A stretch of DNA of 64,000 bases from Saccharicrinis sp963677245 (GCA_963677245.1 OY781921.1:1240001-1304000); one strand, 5' to 3'; shown: positions 1 to 9,793, counted from the first letter of the stretch. Notes: generated from the letters alone by a model not told the origin. Numbers and translations: made by a program.

Positions 1-536
1 AAAGGCCCTGAATTTCTTTTTAGCCATAAAATCCCTTCACCTCTCGGATTTATCGTATATAAAATAACACTTGGCCAAACCCTGTAATTACTCTTTTTAA
101 TCAGCGGATTTTCAAGTAATGGCGCCAGGCTATTTTTAAGGAAATTTTCAAAGCCATTAGAATAAGAAGGAATATAAAAAATCAAACTACTAAAAACCGA
201 AAACACTAAAATATCCACATAATAATTTACTGTCTTCTTACCAACTGCTTTAATGGTCAAATATCCAAAAATAAGGCGAATATGAAGCCCTACATAGGTT
301 TGCAAGGGCAATTCATATAACTTTAGCATCTGTCCGAACTGAACAACAAGAGCTCCTAAAATATAATACACAAAAAAACGATCCAGTTTTCTTTGGCGAT
401 AATAAAAAACACCTGCCGGAAAGGCCAAAAACGCAATCATCATTGCAATTTGGGCTCTATAGAAAAATGGCACTCCTGAAAATGCGATAAGCAAATACAC
501 CAGGAGATAATCCGTTATTTTTGAAACGTTTAACAT
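1..536 (-). CDS. O-antigen polymerase/ligase-like membrane protein (N-terminal part)
   Basis: This gene is cut by the left edge; 178 codons are visible and all are open from an ATG at 536. The translation is strongly hydrophobic with about four membrane segments. It ends at the edge in an Asn-Ser-Gly-Pro-Phe stretch, which I associate with Wzy/WaaL-type proteins of Bacteroidota, where it normally continues into a Trp-Glu-Pro-Gly loop. It starts six bases after the stop of the upstream glycosyltransferase, so it belongs to the same leftward operon. The likely role is polymerising or ligating polysaccharide repeat units at the periplasmic face of the inner membrane. The family call is an inference because most of the protein lies outside the window. 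Confidence 0.6.
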   Translation of the reverse strand, partial: MLNVSKITDYLLVYLLIAFSGVPFFYRAQIAMMIAFLAFPAGVFYYRQRKLDRFFVYYILGALVVQFGQMLKLYELPLQTYVGLHIRLIFGYLTIKAVGKKTVNYYVDILVFSVFSSLIFYIPSYSNGFENFLKNSLAPLLENPLIKKSNYRVWPSVILYTINPRGEGILWLKRNSGP

Positions 537-542
537 ACTTCT

Positions 543-1772
543 TTAACTCCTGGCAATATTTTCGTATTCTTCTTTATACTGTAAGGCAACTTTTCTGATA
601 TCAAATTTATTCAATACTCGTTCCCTTGCTTTTGCCGATAAATCCTCATTCCTGCTTTCATCGCAACAATAAACCAGTCCATCCGCTAAATCTTTTGTAT
701 CTCTTAATTGAGCCAGATAACCATTTTGTTGATGAACAATCATATCTCCATTTCCTCCCACGTTAAAAGCGACAACCGGTGTTCCACAGGATAAGCTTTC
801 TAAAATCATATTAGATAAGTTTTCCTGTAGCGAAGGAACAACAGCAACATCAGCTGCCGACATATAATCCACCATAAGTTGATCATCCTTAATCTCTCCA
901 GGAAAATAAGCTTTTAATCCACTCACCTCTTTGGCTGAACTCTTTTCTCCAATAACAATAACTTCGTACTGATCATTTAATGAACTTAAAGCTTTACTGA
1001 TATATTGATAGCCTTTTCTACTTTCAGATAAAGCATCAACAGCTGCAAACATAATCAGCTTTTTATCTTTGGGTAAACCTAGCTTTTCACGACTTTTAAA
1101 CTTATCCTGAGGCGCAAAATTATCTACATTTAATCCATTCGGAAGATTTATCACTCGTTGATCACTTCCAATTAAACTGCATTGAGCACTTTCTTTCATC
1201 CAATTGCTTAAACCAACCAAAGTAAGTTTATCTACACTTTTCAGTACTTCTCTTTTAAAAGCCAAATGCCTAAAACTTAGACCAATTTCGCCATCCCGAA
1301 CCAGAACCGGACAATTTCCGCATGCTCTTGTATATAAGCTACATTCTTCATCATAATGACAACCTCCCGTAAACCACCACATATCATGTAAAGAAATAAC
1401 AACCGGAATATTTAGGTTTTTCAAATCCTTCAATTGCATAAATCCTCTATTGATCCAATGCAAATGAATGATATCCGGTTTTTCTTTTTTGATTAAACTT
1501 CGAACAGAATGTGCTGGTTTGCCTAACGAAAACATCTCTTTAGTACCTTTGGCTTTCAGCTTTATAATTACCTTTTCCAGATTCAAATAAACCTTTGTCA
1601 GTTTTTTATTCCACTTTCCAGCCTGAATGTCCACAACCGTATCATCATCTGTTCTTTTAGCTCCCACCCACATTTTACTATCCACGCCGGCTTCGAGCAA
1701 ACCTTTATGCAAACGATAAGCTGCACGCCCTGCCCCCCAAAAGTCTTTTCCGCATAAATGAAGTACTTTCAT
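543..1772 (-). CDS. Glycosyltransferase, GT4-type (GT-B fold)
   Basis: This 409-residue protein has a Gly-Ala-Gly-Arg-Ala-Ala sugar/nucleotide-binding start near residue 13. Near residue 320 is the C-terminal retaining GT4 signature ENLSNMILESLSCGTPVVAF, which holds the two conserved glutamates. There is no signal peptide or membrane segment, so it should act in the cytoplasm on a lipid-linked oligosaccharide. A cysteine cluster around residues 139-154 (CHYDEEC..C..C) also occurs in WcaC/WcfI-like relatives. It lies between another glycosyltransferase and a polymerase-like protein in a capsule or exopolysaccharide operon. The sugar donor and acceptor cannot be told from the sequence. Confidence 0.85.
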   Translation of the reverse strand: MKVLHLCGKDFWGAGRAAYRLHKGLLEAGVDSKMWVGAKRTDDDTVVDIQAGKWNKKLTKVYLNLEKVIIKLKAKGTKEMFSLGKPAHSVRSLIKKEKPDIIHLHWINRGFMQLKDLKNLNIPVVISLHDMWWFTGGCHYDEECSLYTRACGNCPVLVRDGEIGLSFRHLAFKREVLKSVDKLTLVGLSNWMKESAQCSLIGSDQRVINLPNGLNVDNFAPQDKFKSREKLGLPKDKKLIMFAAVDALSESRKGYQYISKALSSLNDQYEVIVIGEKSSAKEVSGLKAYFPGEIKDDQLMVDYMSAADVAVVPSLQENLSNMILESLSCGTPVVAFNVGGNGDMIVHQQNGYLAQLRDTKDLADGLVYCCDESRNEDLSAKARERVLNKFDIRKVALQYKEEYENIARS

Positions 1773-1869
1773 CTGTTTAAATTTTGTTTTTTTATTAGCC
1801 AGATAGAACTCGCCATTTTAGTCATCCTAATGTGAAAAATAAAATTTCCTCATGGCTCGTTTTCTATAA

Positions 1870-2997
1870 CTATGATTTAGCAGATATAAACGATATCAAT
1901 TGTTCAACATTCGTATTCAAATCAAATTGTTTTTTAAAATAATCTGATCCGCAACTTATATATTCAGACACATCTATGCCTTCAATTATTTCTTTCAATT
2001 TCGCTCTTAACAGTTGTAATTCATCGCCAAAGCACAACCCTGCCTTTTTTTCTGTAAACACAGAATCAGGATCCACATCCAGACTTAATACCAAAGTTTG
2101 ATAATACCACGATTGAATAAATGTATTTGGCATTCCTTCTTTGGAACTGGTATTTACATAAATCTTTGCTTTCGTAAACCAATCATTCGCCTCTGTATAT
2201 GAAACTGATCCCAGCACTTCTAAATTATCAGGTAAGGATAAGTGTTTGATTTGATCGCAAGCTCCTCCCATCATCACAAATCGCCAGTTATACTCCTTTA
2301 AATCATCAGCTAGTTGCACAAATAGTTCAGGCCGTTTTACCGGACTATCATTTCCAACCCAGAGAATCACATTTTCTTTATCTTGCTTATTTTCATTTAT
2401 TGCATCAAATGAATTGGGAATGATAATGCCGTCTATCCCAAAATTCTTTTTAAATTTTTGTTGCTGATATGAATTCTGAAATACCACCTTTTTTACACCC
2501 TTCTTAGCCCACTCAATCATTTTATCCAACAACAGAAAATCCGTTTTTCTGATTAGTTTTTTTAGCGTGCTGGAATAAGAAAAACTTTTTAGCATTGACT
2601 GATACTTCTTTTTATGAGCATCTGTATCTATAGCCAACGCATACACCATATTTCTGTTATTTTTTTTACTATACCAATAACATGATGCCGTCAATGCAAA
2701 ATCAGTTCTTTGATAATATACATTTGAACTACTTTTATTTAAGGCTTTTAGAGCATCAAAAAATTCTAAAAATCTGAACCCACGCTTTTGATAATAGTGA
2801 TAAGTTATATCTGGATTATAAAAATCTGACTTTTCGATTTCTTTTTCCTTTCCTTTACCTGCACACACTACTTCCACCTTCCAACCTCTTTCCAGAAAAG
2901 CCTTTGTTAGATAATGCACTTGAATTTCAGCACCGCCTGTACTAAACGTTACAAAATTAGGAATGACAAAACATATGCTCTTTTCAGGAATGATCAT
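1870..2997 (-). CDS. Glycosyltransferase, GT4-type
   Basis: This 375-residue cytoplasmic protein begins with a GT-B N-terminal domain whose loop reads GGAEIQVHYLTKAF. The C-terminal half has the family pattern SSKEGMPNTFIQSW near residues 287-300, with a single clear conserved glutamate. The usual second glutamate position is replaced, so it is a divergent GT4 member. It starts 15 bases after the stop of the chain-length/kinase gene and is followed by a 97-base gap before the next glycosyltransferase. It should add one sugar during repeat-unit assembly; donor and linkage are unknown. Confidence 0.8.
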   Translation of the reverse strand: MIIPEKSICFVIPNFVTFSTGGAEIQVHYLTKAFLERGWKVEVVCAGKGKEKEIEKSDFYNPDITYHYYQKRGFRFLEFFDALKALNKSSSNVYYQRTDFALTASCYWYSKKNNRNMVYALAIDTDAHKKKYQSMLKSFSYSSTLKKLIRKTDFLLLDKMIEWAKKGVKKVVFQNSYQQQKFKKNFGIDGIIIPNSFDAINENKQDKENVILWVGNDSPVKRPELFVQLADDLKEYNWRFVMMGGACDQIKHLSLPDNLEVLGSVSYTEANDWFTKAKIYVNTSSKEGMPNTFIQSWYYQTLVLSLDVDPDSVFTEKKAGLCFGDELQLLRAKLKEIIEGIDVSEYISCGSDYFKKQFDLNTNVEQLISFISAKS

Positions 2998-3012
2998 ACA
3001 ATAAACAATGGC

Positions 3013-5376
3013 TTATTTTGAATTATAGTTGGTATAATAGTCATATCGGTACCTACGACCTTCCATACGACTTCCGTTTAAAAGCAAACCAATATTCTGA
3101 AATCCTTTCTGCTTAATCTCTTTCAGTACAGAGTTTAAAATATGCTTTCCGGTATATTTTTCTCTTACCACAAACAAACTTACATCTGAATGCTTCATTA
3201 ATAGATACCCATCACTTAAAACCCCAACCGGAGGTGTATCCACAACAATATAATCGTACTCTTTCTTTAAAAACAAAAATAATTCATCCGTCATTTTATT
3301 ACCAATAAGCTCCAACGGATTTGGAGGAATTACTCCCGGTGAAATATAATCCAGATCTTTAGCTTGAGATGGTTTTATTATCTCTTTAATTGTTTTATCC
3401 TGCAGATAGTATGAACTTAATCCAACTTTTGCATTATGATCAAACTCGCTAAACTGACCTTTTTTACGTAAATCGAATCCTACAATAATCGTCTTTTTTC
3501 CTAAAGCGGCTAAAGATGCTGCCAGATTAAAAGCCACAAAGCTCTTTCCTTCACCTGCAATACAAGAAGATACCAACAGGGTTTTATGCTCTTCCTTTTT
3601 CATAAAAAAGAACAAGTTGGTTCTTATAGTTCTAAAAGTTTCTGCAATAACGGATTTAGGATCATCATGCACAATCAGCTTTTGTTTTTCGTTGGCATTT
3701 TTAATGATTGTGCCTAAAAACGGAATATCATTATAATTATCGGTTATCGCATCTTCATTTTTAATACGGTCATCAATAAAATCTTTAACGATAAGGATAA
3801 GCGTAGGTATCAATAAGGCCATAAAAATGGCAAACATGAAGTGAATTTTTGGATTTGGATAAACTTTTGCCAACACTCGTGCAGGCTCAACCACCTCATG
3901 CTCTGGCAAATTACCTGCCTTGGCAATTTGAGCCTCTGCTCTTTTTTGTAATAAAAAGGTGTAAATAGCATCATTTATTTGAAACTTTCGCTCAATACCC
4001 ACCAATTGACGCTCCGTCTTCGGCAAACTTTCAATCTGCTTCTCCAGCTGTTTAATCTGATCGCCAAACTTATCCATCTCTCTTTTTAGAGATTCTTTTG
4101 AAAAACGGATGTTCTCAACAATACTATTTCTTAGATTCTCAATCTTAACTTCTAAATTTTTAAGATATGGACTCTTTTGTTGATTGCGATCAATTAAATC
4201 ATCACGCTGATTGGAAAGAATTAACAGATCTCTGATAAATTCATTGAGTGTATTATTGGTTACACCCATCGAAGACGGCACAACAATTTCGCTATAATCA
4301 TCTCCTTGCTGAAAATATTCATCCAAATACTTATAATAATTGTAAGCACGCTCTGTAGTACTTTTTTCAATTTCGAGCTGTTGTAAACGCTCCAACACCC
4401 TTGCGGCCTTCGTATTGATATCCATCACTTGATTAGAAGCCCTGAATGATTCTAATTTACTTTCCGCAAAGCTTAATGAATCTGAAATTTGCTCCAACTG
4501 ATCGTTAATATAATCGATAGTATTTAAGGCTAGGTGATTCTTTCTTTCCAGATTTTTTTGAAGGTATATTTCTGTTAGAGTTCGAATAAAATCAACACCT
4601 TTTTGTCTTGATGAAATTCTTAAAGAAATAGCCACCACACTCACTTCTGGGTTGACAGGCTCCACTTCTAATAAGCTTTGATATCTTCTAACCAGGCTTT
4701 CCTTATCGAAAAACATAAATGAATATTCCTTACCTGCAATCTTGCTCAAATCAATATTTTCGTTTAAAAATATTCTAAACTTATAATCCTCACCTTCTAT
4801 CACATTGGATTGAAAATACTCACCTTCTATATTAAGGGTATTTTCGGTAAATACTTTTTTCCCTTTACTGTAATTCACATAGGCGTATTCCTTTTTCTCC
4901 GCACTTAAAATAAATTTTCCATCCTCTTTAAAAACTATATGAAATGGTGTATTGATAATTTGATTGTGCAATGAATCAATCATTACTATAAATGGAGAAT
5001 ACTTATAAACCTCTTTATTGATAAGATTTGATTTCTCGTAATATTCAGTTTCCAGATTTAGTTTTTCGATGGTTTGACGAATTAATGGAGATGAATTTAA
5101 TATCAACATCTCGTTTTGATAATCGTTTTTCTGATCGAAAAGACTAAAACTCTGAATAAAGTCCATGGCTTTCTGACCTTCCATGCCCATGTCTTCCTTA
5201 ATATAAATACTGGAAGAAATAAGATATTTAGGCTGTACAATTTTTACAGACACAAAAGCAACTATTATGCAAACTGCAATTGAAATTGCATACCAAATCC
5301 AGTTTTTAAGTAACTGGGTCAATACTTTTTTCACGTCAATATACTTGTCTGACGATGATGTGTTATGTATACTCAT
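3013..5376 (-). CDS. Wzz/Wzc-type polysaccharide copolymerase with tyrosine autokinase domain
   Basis: This 787-residue inner-membrane protein has a first membrane segment at about residues 27-47. A Wzz periplasmic domain with long coiled coils follows at roughly 280-460, and a second membrane segment lies at about 513-531. The C-terminal bacterial tyrosine kinase domain has Walker A AGEGKS with Lys611, a Walker A' IIVGFDLR and a Walker B VVDTPP. The last 15 residues are a tyrosine cluster (RRYRYDYYTNYN), the expected autophosphorylation tail. Its start overlaps the stop of the upstream export gene in a TAATG arrangement, implying translational coupling. It controls chain length and export of the polysaccharide together with the Wza-like partner. 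Confidence 0.93.
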   Translation of the reverse strand: MSIHNTSSSDKYIDVKKVLTQLLKNWIWYAISIAVCIIVAFVSVKIVQPKYLISSSIYIKEDMGMEGQKAMDFIQSFSLFDQKNDYQNEMLILNSSPLIRQTIEKLNLETEYYEKSNLINKEVYKYSPFIVMIDSLHNQIINTPFHIVFKEDGKFILSAEKKEYAYVNYSKGKKVFTENTLNIEGEYFQSNVIEGEDYKFRIFLNENIDLSKIAGKEYSFMFFDKESLVRRYQSLLEVEPVNPEVSVVAISLRISSRQKGVDFIRTLTEIYLQKNLERKNHLALNTIDYINDQLEQISDSLSFAESKLESFRASNQVMDINTKAARVLERLQQLEIEKSTTERAYNYYKYLDEYFQQGDDYSEIVVPSSMGVTNNTLNEFIRDLLILSNQRDDLIDRNQQKSPYLKNLEVKIENLRNSIVENIRFSKESLKREMDKFGDQIKQLEKQIESLPKTERQLVGIERKFQINDAIYTFLLQKRAEAQIAKAGNLPEHEVVEPARVLAKVYPNPKIHFMFAIFMALLIPTLILIVKDFIDDRIKNEDAITDNYNDIPFLGTIIKNANEKQKLIVHDDPKSVIAETFRTIRTNLFFFMKKEEHKTLLVSSCIAGEGKSFVAFNLAASLAALGKKTIIVGFDLRKKGQFSEFDHNAKVGLSSYYLQDKTIKEIIKPSQAKDLDYISPGVIPPNPLELIGNKMTDELFLFLKKEYDYIVVDTPPVGVLSDGYLLMKHSDVSLFVVREKYTGKHILNSVLKEIKQKGFQNIGLLLNGSRMEGRRYRYDYYTNYNSK

Positions 5377-6137
5377 TATTTAAGATAATTGGCAACTAAA
5401 ACAAAAGTGGTAACAGAACTTAATACAATAGACCATGGGAATGCATTGAATCCCCAGTGACGTCTTTTGAGAGGCTCAACATACAAAACATCACCTGGTT
5501 GAATGTACATATTCTCACTAGCTAATAATTCGATATTGGTTAGATTTATTCTTTTATGAACGATTTTATTATCTATATCTCTAACCAAAACAACTTCTTT
5601 CCTATTTCCATATTCAGAAATATCTCCAGCCATTCCTAATGCCTGAAAGACGCTTAGATACTCAGAAGCATAAAAGTATCTTCCCGGACTGTTTACACTC
5701 CCTAATATTGTAATGCTTTTATTAACAAAAGTAATCTTTACAGAAGGTGTATTCAGATAAGAGTCTAATTCACTTCTAACTTTCTCTGCTGCAGCTTCTG
5801 TGGTTAAACCACTTATAATAGTTTTTCCAAGAATAGGTAATTTTATAGCTCCCTCTTGATCTACGGTATAAGAAACCATTGCCAGGTCAGCCTCCGAACG
5901 ACCACCACCATATCGGTTCTGATCATTACTCATAAAATTAATATTACCATCATCGAAACTGGATACTTGAACATAAATTTGATCAAATACCTGAATTGTA
6001 TTTTCTTTTTTGATATTATCAAACACTTTATCTCCCGCACTTGCAGCCTCGTTGCTTTGTAGGTAAACCGTATCTCTTTGCGGTACGCATGAAAATACCA
6101 GAACAGCTAGAAGTATTATAATGGAAATTCTCCTCAT
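5376..6137 (-). CDS. Polysaccharide export outer-membrane lipoprotein (Wza-like)
   Basis: This 253-residue protein has a lipoprotein signal with lipobox VFSC and acceptor Cys17. A Poly_export domain (about residues 45-125) and a SLBB-type domain (about 130-215) follow. A short hydrophobic helix at the C-terminus, near residues 233-250, is consistent with the helical outer-membrane barrel of Wza proteins. It is the first gene of the leftward operon and overlaps the copolymerase gene by one base. The upstream 170 bases are very AT-rich and should contain the operon promoter, but I could not pick out a convincing one. Confidence 0.9.
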   Translation of the reverse strand: MRRISIIILLAVLVFSCVPQRDTVYLQSNEAASAGDKVFDNIKKENTIQVFDQIYVQVSSFDDGNINFMSNDQNRYGGGRSEADLAMVSYTVDQEGAIKLPILGKTIISGLTTEAAAEKVRSELDSYLNTPSVKITFVNKSITILGSVNSPGRYFYASEYLSVFQALGMAGDISEYGNRKEVVLVRDIDNKIVHKRINLTNIELLASENMYIQPGDVLYVEPLKRRHWGFNAFPWSIVLSSVTTFVLVANYLK

Positions 6138-6257
6138 TATTTTTATTTTAAAATTTGACGCTCTAAATTATCTATTATAGATGAATTATTATCCTTTTTT
6201 TTATAAACCATGTTATTTTCATTATTAACGGTAATAACATTAAGCTTATAAAATAAA

Positions 6258-6288
6258 AAAGGGTATCGGTTAACTACCAATACCCTTT
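6258..6288 (-). terminator. Intrinsic terminator after def
   Basis: Arms AAAGGGTAT and ATACCCTTT pair around an inner GGT/ACC, and the minus-strand transcript continues into a U-rich run. It lies 25 bases beyond the def stop codon and ends the ruvX-def operon. Confidence 0.8.
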
Positions 6289-6312
6289 AAAATTGTATAT
6301 TTTCTTATGCTC

Positions 6313-6864
6313 TTAAGCTGTCTTTATTCTGTAACCAACATCTACTTTTCCTTTCGATATTGAGGTTAGTCTTCCTTTAATAAAGCGTTTTTTAAGCGGA
6401 GATAAATGATCTACAAATAATTTACCTTCCACATGATCATACTCATGCTGAACAACTCTTGCAGCAAAGCCAGTTAACTCCTCCTCTATCACTTCAAAGT
6501 TTTCGTCTTCGTACTCAATCTTAATTTTGGTTGGTCTCTTCACTTCCTCACGAATGCCAGGTAAGCTTAAGCAACCTTCTGATTCCGTACATTCATCGTC
6601 AGAAAACTCAGTAATAATCGGGTTTATCAATACTCTTTTAAACCCTTCTAACTCTGGAAAATCTTCCGCCATTGGTGTTGCATCAATTACAATTAACCTT
6701 ATGCTTTTTCCAATTTGTGGAGCCGCTAAACCAATTCCTTCTGTATGATACATGGTTTGCCACATATCATCAATTAGCTTTTTTAATTCAGTATAATCCT
6801 CATCTATTTCTTCTGCTTCTTTTCGAAGAACCGGATGCCCGTATACAACTACTGGTAATATCAT
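6313..6864 (-). CDS. def: Peptide deformylase
   Basis: This enzyme removes the N-formyl group from nascent proteins. The 183-residue protein carries all three family motifs: GIGLAAPQIG at about 43-52, EGCLSLPG with metal ligand Cys98, and QHEYDH with His140, Glu141 and His144. Its length and motif spacing are normal for the family. It overlaps the upstream ruvX gene by four bases (ATGA), so the two are co-transcribed and probably translationally coupled. A strong terminator follows. Confidence 0.98.
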   Translation of the reverse strand: MILPVVVYGHPVLRKEAEEIDEDYTELKKLIDDMWQTMYHTEGIGLAAPQIGKSIRLIVIDATPMAEDFPELEGFKRVLINPIITEFSDDECTESEGCLSLPGIREEVKRPTKIKIEYEDENFEVIEEELTGFAARVVQHEYDHVEGKLFVDHLSPLKKRFIKGRLTSISKGKVDVGYRIKTA

Positions 6865-7289
6865 CTTAAATTTCCTTTCTGTTCTAAATAGCTTTGCAGA
6901 ATAATGGTAGCGCTTATTTTATCTACCATATTTTTATCCTGTCTGGCCTTCTTTTTTAATCCTCCATCAATCATAGCCTGAAATGCAATTTTTGATGTAA
7001 ACCTTTCATCTACCCATTCAACAGGGATATGAGGAAATTTGTTCTTTAAACGATTAAAAAAAGGCTTAATATAGCGCATTGATTCAGAATCTTCTCCGGA
7101 AACTTGCTTTGGATAACCCAAGACAATTAGTTCAACATCTTCCTGTTTTAAATATTTTTCAATAAAATCAACCAGTGTATGTGAAGGAACGGTATCCAAA
7201 CCATTGGCTATTATCTGCATTGGATCAGTAACAGCCAATCCTGACTTTTTTCTTCCGTAATCAATTGCTAATATTCTACCCACTATCAA
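6861..7289 (-). CDS. ruvX: Putative pre-16S rRNA nuclease / Holliday junction resolvase RuvX (YqgF)
   Basis: The 142-residue protein has the RNase H-like fold start GRILAIDYGRKKSGLAVTD with acidic Asp10. A second acidic position lies in VEWVDERFTS, and a final Asp in a KKARQDKNMVDKISA stretch. The length is typical of YqgF. The family matures the 5' end of 16S rRNA in Escherichia coli and was earlier proposed as a Holliday junction resolvase. It is the first gene of a two-gene operon with def. A TAnnTTTG-type box lies 18-25 bases before its ATG. Confidence 0.93.
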   Translation of the reverse strand: MIVGRILAIDYGRKKSGLAVTDPMQIIANGLDTVPSHTLVDFIEKYLKQEDVELIVLGYPKQVSGEDSESMRYIKPFFNRLKNKFPHIPVEWVDERFTSKIAFQAMIDGGLKKKARQDKNMVDKISATIILQSYLEQKGNLR

Positions 7290-7306
7290 TTATTAAATTA
7301 AGTGGG

Positions 7307-7314
7307 CAAAAGTA
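7307..7314 (-). promoter_or_regulatory. Candidate -7 promoter box for ruvX-def
   Basis: On the minus strand this reads TACTTTTG, an exact match to the Bacteroidota -7 consensus TAnnTTTG. It lies just upstream of the ruvX ATG. I did not find a clear -33 TTG at the usual distance. Confidence 0.4.
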
Positions 7315-7361
7315 GTTGTTTTTAGGGAAATTAAAAACTCACCCCGTAAGCTAGACTTCGT

Positions 7362-8345
7362 TTAATTTAATCCGGCAACCACTTCTTCAACAAGGTTAAC
7401 TTCATATTTTAAATCATCCACTACTTTTTGATATTTTAAAGAAGCATCTTCGACTAATTCTTTACCATTATTTAGTTGCTCTGAAGAATTTTGTATGTGT
7501 TTAACTATTTGGGAAATTTCTCGTGAATATCTTTTGGTTTCGTCCGACATTTGCACTATTTCGTTAGATATCACTTTAAATCCGCTTCCTTTATCGCCAA
7601 CATATTGCGCTTCAATAGAAGCATTTAATCCCATTATTTTAATCTTATCAGACATGTCATGAATAAAACGTACGATACGATCTGTTTCGTTGATTTTATG
7701 GTTAGATCGCCCAACCTCTTCCATTAAATCATTGGTAAAATTCATCAGGTTCGTTTGCTGTTTCGACAGGTCTGCAATTTTGCGAGTTAAGCGATCTACT
7801 CTTTCAATTAAAGCATCGCCGGCTTGTTTTCGCTTACTAATATCTGAATCGACTGCTACCAAATGAATGATTTCTCCCTCATCATTTAAAACAGGACTTA
7901 AAGAGGTGTGTGTCCAGATGCTTTTTCCTGAAGGTGTTTCATTAATGGCTTCGTAATAGGCAGGCTTTTTAGTCTCTAAACACTGCTCAATACACTGACG
8001 AACCATTGGATTAAAGCTGGTTTGTAAAATATTACCTCCTCGGATAGAAATAAACTGTTCGAAGGTATATTCATACATTCTGGTAAATCCATCATTTAAC
8101 CATTGTATATTACCGGCTGGATCCATAATCATTATGGCATTATCTGTTTGCTTGGCCACAATAGATAAACGTTCCATTTCCTTTTGCTTGACTTCATCAT
8201 CAGCTTCAACGTTTTTTTCTTTCTCAAAATGAGATACGCTGTCAACATTTTGCTCTAATTGGCTTTTTATTTTACGATTTTGCAACCAAAGTATGGCGCA
8301 AACAATAGCCATTCCGAGCATACAAGATACTACGAAAATTGTCAT
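7362..8345 (-). CDS. PAS-domain protein with chemoreceptor-like signalling segment
   Basis: The 327-residue protein has an N-terminal membrane helix at about residues 3-20. A PAS domain with a PAC end covers about 60-175 (ADNAIMIMDPAGNIQWLNDG to VDSDISKRKQ). A C-terminal helical segment resembling the tip of a methyl-accepting chemotaxis signalling domain covers about 225-310, including LNASIEAQYVGDKGSGFKVI. The signalling region is much shorter than in a normal chemoreceptor, and there is no HAMP domain or large periplasmic sensor. It may sense a small ligand or redox state through PAS and signal to CheA, or may be an unrelated scaffold. No che genes are nearby. Confidence 0.75.
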   Translation of the reverse strand: MTIFVVSCMLGMAIVCAILWLQNRKIKSQLEQNVDSVSHFEKEKNVEADDEVKQKEMERLSIVAKQTDNAIMIMDPAGNIQWLNDGFTRMYEYTFEQFISIRGGNILQTSFNPMVRQCIEQCLETKKPAYYEAINETPSGKSIWTHTSLSPVLNDEGEIIHLVAVDSDISKRKQAGDALIERVDRLTRKIADLSKQQTNLMNFTNDLMEEVGRSNHKINETDRIVRFIHDMSDKIKIMGLNASIEAQYVGDKGSGFKVISNEIVQMSDETKRYSREISQIVKHIQNSSEQLNNGKELVEDASLKYQKVVDDLKYEVNLVEEVVAGLN

Positions 8346-8373
8346 AGGTGGTATTTTTTAGGTAATCAGGCGG

Positions 8374-8381
8374 CAAAAATA
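8374..8381 (-). promoter_or_regulatory. Candidate -7 promoter box for the PAS/chemoreceptor-like gene
   Basis: On the minus strand this reads TATTTTTG, matching TAnnTTTG, and lies 29-36 bases upstream of the ATG at 8345. No clear -33 element was found. Confidence 0.4.
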
Positions 8382-8620
8382 ACATTTTATGCATTAACCC
8401 CTATTTTTTCCAATGTATTTTATGACTTTTATCAATATTTTTTAGATACAACTCCTATCTATTACATACTAATTCGAAATTACGCAACTTGTTTTCTTAT
8501 TACTATCAGGTTTATTTTATTCCTACTTACAAAACATTTATTATCCATTACTCCTTTTAATTAAAAACATCATCATAAAAGTTTAACTTTATATACTTAA
8601 CATTTATAAAATGAATAATC

Positions 8621-9793
8621 ATGGTTGTTAAAGATTATATAGTAATTGGAGGAGGAAGTGCTGGTTATGCATCTGTTTTAACTTTAAAAGAAGAAAACCC
8701 CAACGCAACTGTCTTGTGGATATCAAATGAAGATAGATTTCCCTATAAACGAACAAAAATAAATAAACATATAGCATCCGGATTCGCCAAAGAAGACTTT
8801 TCTATGGTGGATCACGATTGGTTAGTAAACAATCATGTTGATCTATTATATGACCAGGTCGAAAAAATTGATCCCAATAAGCATGAACTATCGTTTCTGC
8901 ATCGAGGTCCGCTAAAGTATAACAAGTTAATTATTGCTACTGGTTCCCAACCTAATACTTTAAATATAGAAGGTTTACCCAAAGATTTAATTACAAATGT
9001 ATACACTGCCCGTCATGTAGAAAACATCATTAGAAATGCACCACATGTAAAAAGCTACCTAATCATCGGAGCTGGTGTCGAGGGGGTTGAAACCGCTGAT
9101 CAATTAGTGGAAATAGGTAAAAACGTAGTTTTAATAGATAGAAATCCGTTTGTTTTACAACGTTTTTTAACTCCAAAATTTTCTGAGTTATTACAAAAAA
9201 CAATTCAAAACAATGGTGTTGAATTAATTCTTAACGTTTCAAATATTTCCTATCAGGAAACAGACGACGACAAAGTATTTATTGATATAGAAGGAAATAA
9301 AATGTTTTTTGACAAAGTTATTTCCACCATTGGCTACAAACCAAACATCACTTTAGCTCTTAATTCAAATATTAAATGCAACAGAGGCATATTAGTTAAT
9401 GAGTTTTTAGAATCTTCGGTTGAAGATGTATATGCTGCAGGTGACGTAGCTGAACATCCCAATGGCACAACTACAGGCTTATGGCATGCTGCCGAACACC
9501 AGGGGAAAATTGCCGCTTTAAATGCTATTGGCAAAAAAACAAGACTAACCCTTCTTCCTTTTAGAATGAAAACAGAAGTATTTGGCGAGTATTATTTTTC
9601 AAAATTACCTGAAAAAGATGAGTATGAAATCTACTCAGAAACAAACAACAATATAGTTCGGGATATGTATTTCCATGACAACCAACTAGTTGGTTTACTC
9701 ATGTGTAATGACGGAGAACGAGCCAAAATTTATCAAAAAGCACTGTTAGAGCAATGGGAATTGGCCAAAATCCACAAAGAACTTCCCATTTAA
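8621..9793 (+). CDS. FAD-dependent NAD(P)H oxidoreductase (rubredoxin/nitrite-reductase-type)
   Basis: The 390-residue protein has an FAD-binding Rossmann motif near residues 7-15 (VIGGGSAGYAS). A second NAD(P)H-binding Rossmann motif lies near 143-160 (LIIGAGVEGVETADQL), and the FAD-contact motif VYAAGDVAEHP is near 270. This is the class of pyridine nucleotide-disulphide oxidoreductases that lack the redox CxxxxC, as in NADH:rubredoxin and ferredoxin reductases. No partner rubredoxin gene is adjacent. A hairpin terminator follows 77 bases after the stop, so it seems monocistronic. The electron acceptor is unknown. Confidence 0.85.
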   Translation: MVVKDYIVIGGGSAGYASVLTLKEENPNATVLWISNEDRFPYKRTKINKHIASGFAKEDFSMVDHDWLVNNHVDLLYDQVEKIDPNKHELSFLHRGPLKYNKLIIATGSQPNTLNIEGLPKDLITNVYTARHVENIIRNAPHVKSYLIIGAGVEGVETADQLVEIGKNVVLIDRNPFVLQRFLTPKFSELLQKTIQNNGVELILNVSNISYQETDDDKVFIDIEGNKMFFDKVISTIGYKPNITLALNSNIKCNRGILVNEFLESSVEDVYAAGDVAEHPNGTTTGLWHAAEHQGKIAALNAIGKKTRLTLLPFRMKTEVFGEYYFSKLPEKDEYEIYSETNNNIVRDMYFHDNQLVGLLMCNDGERAKIYQKALLEQWELAKIHKELPI

